Shown here piece after piece: positions 6,649 to 8,688 of a DNA stretch of 8,688 bases (position 1 is its first letter; each line of letters opens with the position of its first letter). Below the pieces are notes generated by a model, which saw nothing but the letters and a program-made list of their open reading frames with translations, was not told the origin of the DNA and searched no databases. The DNA comes from Chitinophagaceae bacterium (GTDB taxonomy: Bacteria > Bacteroidota > Bacteroidia > Chitinophagales > Chitinophagaceae): contig CANLED010000071.1 in the NCBI GenBank assembly GCA_947489175.1, positions 1 through 8,688 on the forward strand, given 5' to 3'. Made by a program: the position numbers and the translations under genes.

Positions 6649-7770
6649 CTAGAGGATTTGATGAATAATTTCAGCAGCTTTTTTTGAAGCTGCCCCGCCA
6701 GCTTTTAAAAGATGATAAAGACTTTCAAATTCATTCTTCATGGCTTCCCTTTGTGTACCTGGGTGAATAATTTTTTCTAAAGATGATTTTATGTTCTCAG
6801 GGGTTAATTCGTCTTGTATCAACTCCTCTACCACTGGTTTGTTCATGATTAGGTTAACAAGAGATATGTAAGGAACTTTAATTAACCTCTTGCCAATCGC
6901 ATAAGAAATGGAAGAACTTTTATAACAAACCACTTCTGGAACTTGAAAAAGAGCTGTTTCAAGTGTAGCAGTTCCTGAAGTTACAACTGCTGCATCTGCA
7001 ATTGATAAGATTTTGTAGGTTTCTCCTTTGATGATTTTTACGTTAGGATAAGATGCCGTATACGATGTTATTAATTCATCTGACAGTGATTTGGCTTGGG
7101 CTACAACAAATAGATGGTTCTTAAAATATTGGGTAGCTTCTAACATAATTGGAAGCTTTTTTTTAATTTCCTGAATTCTGGATCCAGGAAGCAGGGCAAT
7201 AACTGTTATATCTTTGGCTATGCCCAATTCATCTTTTACCTTTCCTTTTTCATTTATTTCTTTGAAACCATCTATGATTTCAATAAGTGGATGTCCTACA
7301 TAAGTTGTTTCATAATTCCACTTTTGATAAAAAGCTTTTTCAAATGGAAGAATCACAAGCATGCGGTCAATAACCTTACGGAGTATTTTTACCCTTTTTT
7401 CTTTCCAAGCCCAAACTTGAGGTGAGATGTAATAAACTGTTTTGAAGTTGTGGTGCTTGGCAAATCTTGCCATTGGTATGTTAAATCCTGGGTAGTCCAC
7501 AAAAACTACTACATCCGGGTCGAACGATATCATGTCTTTTTTGCAAAATCCCATATTTCCCAAGATTGTCCGTAAGTTTCTGATAACTTCAATAAAACCC
7601 ATGAAAGCTAAATCTCGGTAATGCTTAACTATTTCTGCACCTTCTTCTTGCATCAAATCGCCACCCCATGCGCGAAAAACTGCATGTTGATCTTTTTCGC
7701 GGATGGCCCTTATTAGCCGGCTTGCGTGTAGGTCTCCCGATGCTTCTCCAGCAATGATATAATATTTCAT
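6649..7770 (-). CDS. lpxB: Lipid-A-disaccharide synthase LpxB
   Basis: Peripheral inner-membrane glycosyltransferase (family GT19) that joins lipid X to UDP-2,3-diacylglucosamine, making the tetra-acyl disaccharide of lipid A. The 373-residue length is normal and the protein looks intact. Visible motifs: GEASGD at 8-13, FMGFIEV at 56-62, VDYPGFN at 91-97 including the conserved Asp92, YYISPQVWAWK at 113-123, YVGHPL at 157-162, LLPGSR at 193-198 with the conserved Arg, and SGTATLE at 265-271 in the UDP-sugar site, followed by SLVNLIMNKPVVEELIQ at 303-319. It begins at an ATG 34 bases after the small membrane protein gene. No -7 box is seen in that gap, so it probably shares a transcript with that gene and surE. 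The other lpx genes are not in the window. Confidence 0.97.
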   Translation of the reverse strand: MKYYIIAGEASGDLHASRLIRAIREKDQHAVFRAWGGDLMQEEGAEIVKHYRDLAFMGFIEVIRNLRTILGNMGFCKKDMISFDPDVVVFVDYPGFNIPMARFAKHHNFKTVYYISPQVWAWKEKRVKILRKVIDRMLVILPFEKAFYQKWNYETTYVGHPLIEIIDGFKEINEKGKVKDELGIAKDITVIALLPGSRIQEIKKKLPIMLEATQYFKNHLFVVAQAKSLSDELITSYTASYPNVKIIKGETYKILSIADAAVVTSGTATLETALFQVPEVVCYKSSSISYAIGKRLIKVPYISLVNLIMNKPVVEELIQDELTPENIKSSLEKIIHPGTQREAMKNEFESLYHLLKAGGAASKKAAEIIHQIL

Positions 7771-7804
7771 GAAGTCATGAATAAGTTTTGGTAGATGATA
7801 AAAA

Positions 7805-8104
7805 TCAACCTATAAATTTAAAAAGTAAGGCAGCTACCGCATATATCAAGGTGACCACAAAAATACCTTTTGCTGTTTTATCACGCTGCCCATTGATGAA
7901 TATGGTAAAAATTACAATGTTCATCAGTAAACAAGGTATTGTTAGTGCCGTTACCAATTGTTTATTTGTTCGTAAAGCCAACAGAAAAGCGTCAAAAGAA
8001 TATAGGCTGAATTTCCAAAAGTAGTAACCAAAAAAACTAATAATGGGCATAAATAGTCCTATGAGTATGCCAAAAGGAAATTGATCTCTTTTAAATATTA
8101 CCAT
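7805..8104 (-). CDS. Small three-helix inner-membrane protein of unknown function
   Basis: A 99-residue protein with three predicted membrane helices at about 10-30, 49-71 and 80-98, separated by a short loop with Arg45 and Lys48 and a charged turn NGQRDKTAKG at 71-80. There is no signal peptide and no motif I recognise. Its ATG overlaps the end of surE by seven bases (ATGGTAA, where TAA is the surE stop), which suggests translational coupling, and lpxB follows after 34 bases. The placement between surE and lpxB suggests an envelope role, perhaps in lipid metabolism, but that is inference from position only. Confidence 0.8.
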   Translation of the reverse strand: MVIFKRDQFPFGILIGLFMPIISFFGYYFWKFSLYSFDAFLLALRTNKQLVTALTIPCLLMNIVIFTIFINGQRDKTAKGIFVVTLIYAVAALLFKFIG

Positions 8105-8688
8105 GAGTAACTTTTTTCTATGGTTTTTTTCAAATCATAATTTGTGAGGTCATATTGAACAGGAACAACGCTAACGTAATTGTTGTTCAATGCCCAAACA
8201 TCAGTATCCTTGCCTTTATCAAAATTCAAAAATTCGCCAGTCAGCCAAAAATATTTTTTCCCTGAAGGATCAACACGTTCTTCAAATTCCTCCTTATATT
8301 TTGCATAAGCTTGGCGACAAACCTTGATTCCTTTTATTAAACTTGAATCTAGTGAAGGGATATTTACATTTAAACACAAGTGCTTGTCGGCTTTCTTTGA
8401 TAATATTTTCTCAACAATAATCCTCGCATAAATTTTCGCTCCACTAAAGTCAGCCTCTAAGCTATGGTCTAAAAGTGAAAAACCTACCGATGGGATATTC
8501 TCTATGGATGCTTCGATGGCTGCACTCATTGTACCCGAGTAGATAACATTGATAGAATGATTGGCCCCATGATTAATACCACTTAAACAAATATCGGGTT
8601 TTTGATGAAGTACTTTGTCTACAGCCAATTTTACGCAATCAACGGGAGTGCCGCTGCAACTCCATGCTTCAACCCCATCCATTAAATG
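8098..8688 (-). CDS. surE: 5'/3'-nucleotidase SurE, N-terminus beyond the window
   Basis: Metal-dependent phosphatase acting on nucleoside monophosphates, linked to stationary-phase survival. The visible part is the C-terminal three quarters, about 196 codons. It shows SGTPVDCVKLA, the signature SGINHGANHSINVIYSGT with the conserved metal-site Asn, then AAIEASIENIPSVGFSLL, and late in the protein LNVNIPS. The tail SVVPVQYDLTNYD matches the usual SurE ending. The reading frame stays open through the last base (upstream codons CAT and TTA), so the ATG at 8680-8682 is internal. The first roughly 60-70 residues, with the NDDG metal-binding motif, lie off the right edge. It is followed by the overlapping small membrane protein gene and lpxB, and is probably the first visible gene of that operon. 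Confidence 0.95.
   Translation of the reverse strand, partial: HLMDGVEAWSCSGTPVDCVKLAVDKVLHQKPDICLSGINHGANHSINVIYSGTMSAAIEASIENIPSVGFSLLDHSLEADFSGAKIYARIIVEKILSKKADKHLCLNVNIPSLDSSLIKGIKVCRQAYAKYKEEFEERVDPSGKKYFWLTGEFLNFDKGKDTDVWALNNNYVSVVPVQYDLTNYDLKKTIEKSYSW

Noticed and set aside
7788..8024. Forward open frame of 78 codons opposite the three-helix membrane protein
   Set aside because: It lies antisense to a better-supported gene with clear membrane helices and operon placement; its composition is that of a shadow frame.
1..8688. Search for a mobile element, CRISPR array, tRNA or toxin-antitoxin pair
   Set aside because: No transposase or integrase, no spaced direct repeats, no tRNA-like fold and no paired small toxin-like genes were seen; gene content is core-genome in character.

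Overview
The window is an ordinary stretch of chromosome from a member of the Bacteroidota. Four things point there: a PorQ protein of the type IX secretion system, which is confined to that phylum; AT-rich DNA whose start codons lack clear Shine-Dalgarno sequences; three perfect copies of the Bacteroidota -7 promoter box TAnnTTTG just upstream of gene starts; and a lipid A gene (lpxB), meaning a Gram-negative envelope. The gene set looks like a free-living Chitinophagaceae/Sphingobacteriales-type organism, but the sequence alone does not fix the family.

Layout from left to right: (1) the last codons of a forward gene, possibly an outer-membrane barrel, ending in a strong hairpin terminator; (2) lon, a complete ATP-dependent protease, followed by two hairpins of which the second is a good terminator; (3) porQ, a T9SS attachment-complex protein, whose stop codon directly abuts the stop of the next, convergent gene; (4) a reverse-strand pair made of a small lipoprotein followed by an M42 metallo-aminopeptidase; (5) a forward LuxE-like acyl-protein synthetase/adenylating enzyme, divergent from the lipoprotein and sharing a very compact promoter region with it; (6) a 55-residue forward single-pass membrane protein with its own promoter box; (7) a reverse-strand run of surE (start lies beyond the right edge), a 99-residue three-helix membrane protein and lpxB, tightly packed and probably one operon.

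Functionally the window mixes protein quality control (Lon, the M42 peptidase) with envelope building and export (PorQ, LpxB, lipoprotein, small membrane proteins) and nucleotide salvage or stress survival (SurE). There are no RNA genes, CRISPR arrays, insertion sequences, integrase genes or other signs of a mobile element, and no gene-free stretch above 300 bases: the two largest gaps, at about 57-202 and 2597-2747, hold terminators and gene leaders. I see no new multi-gene system. The most useful observations are the overlapping divergent promoters at 5347-5382, which also move the likely start of the LuxE-like gene, and the uncharacterised small membrane proteins.
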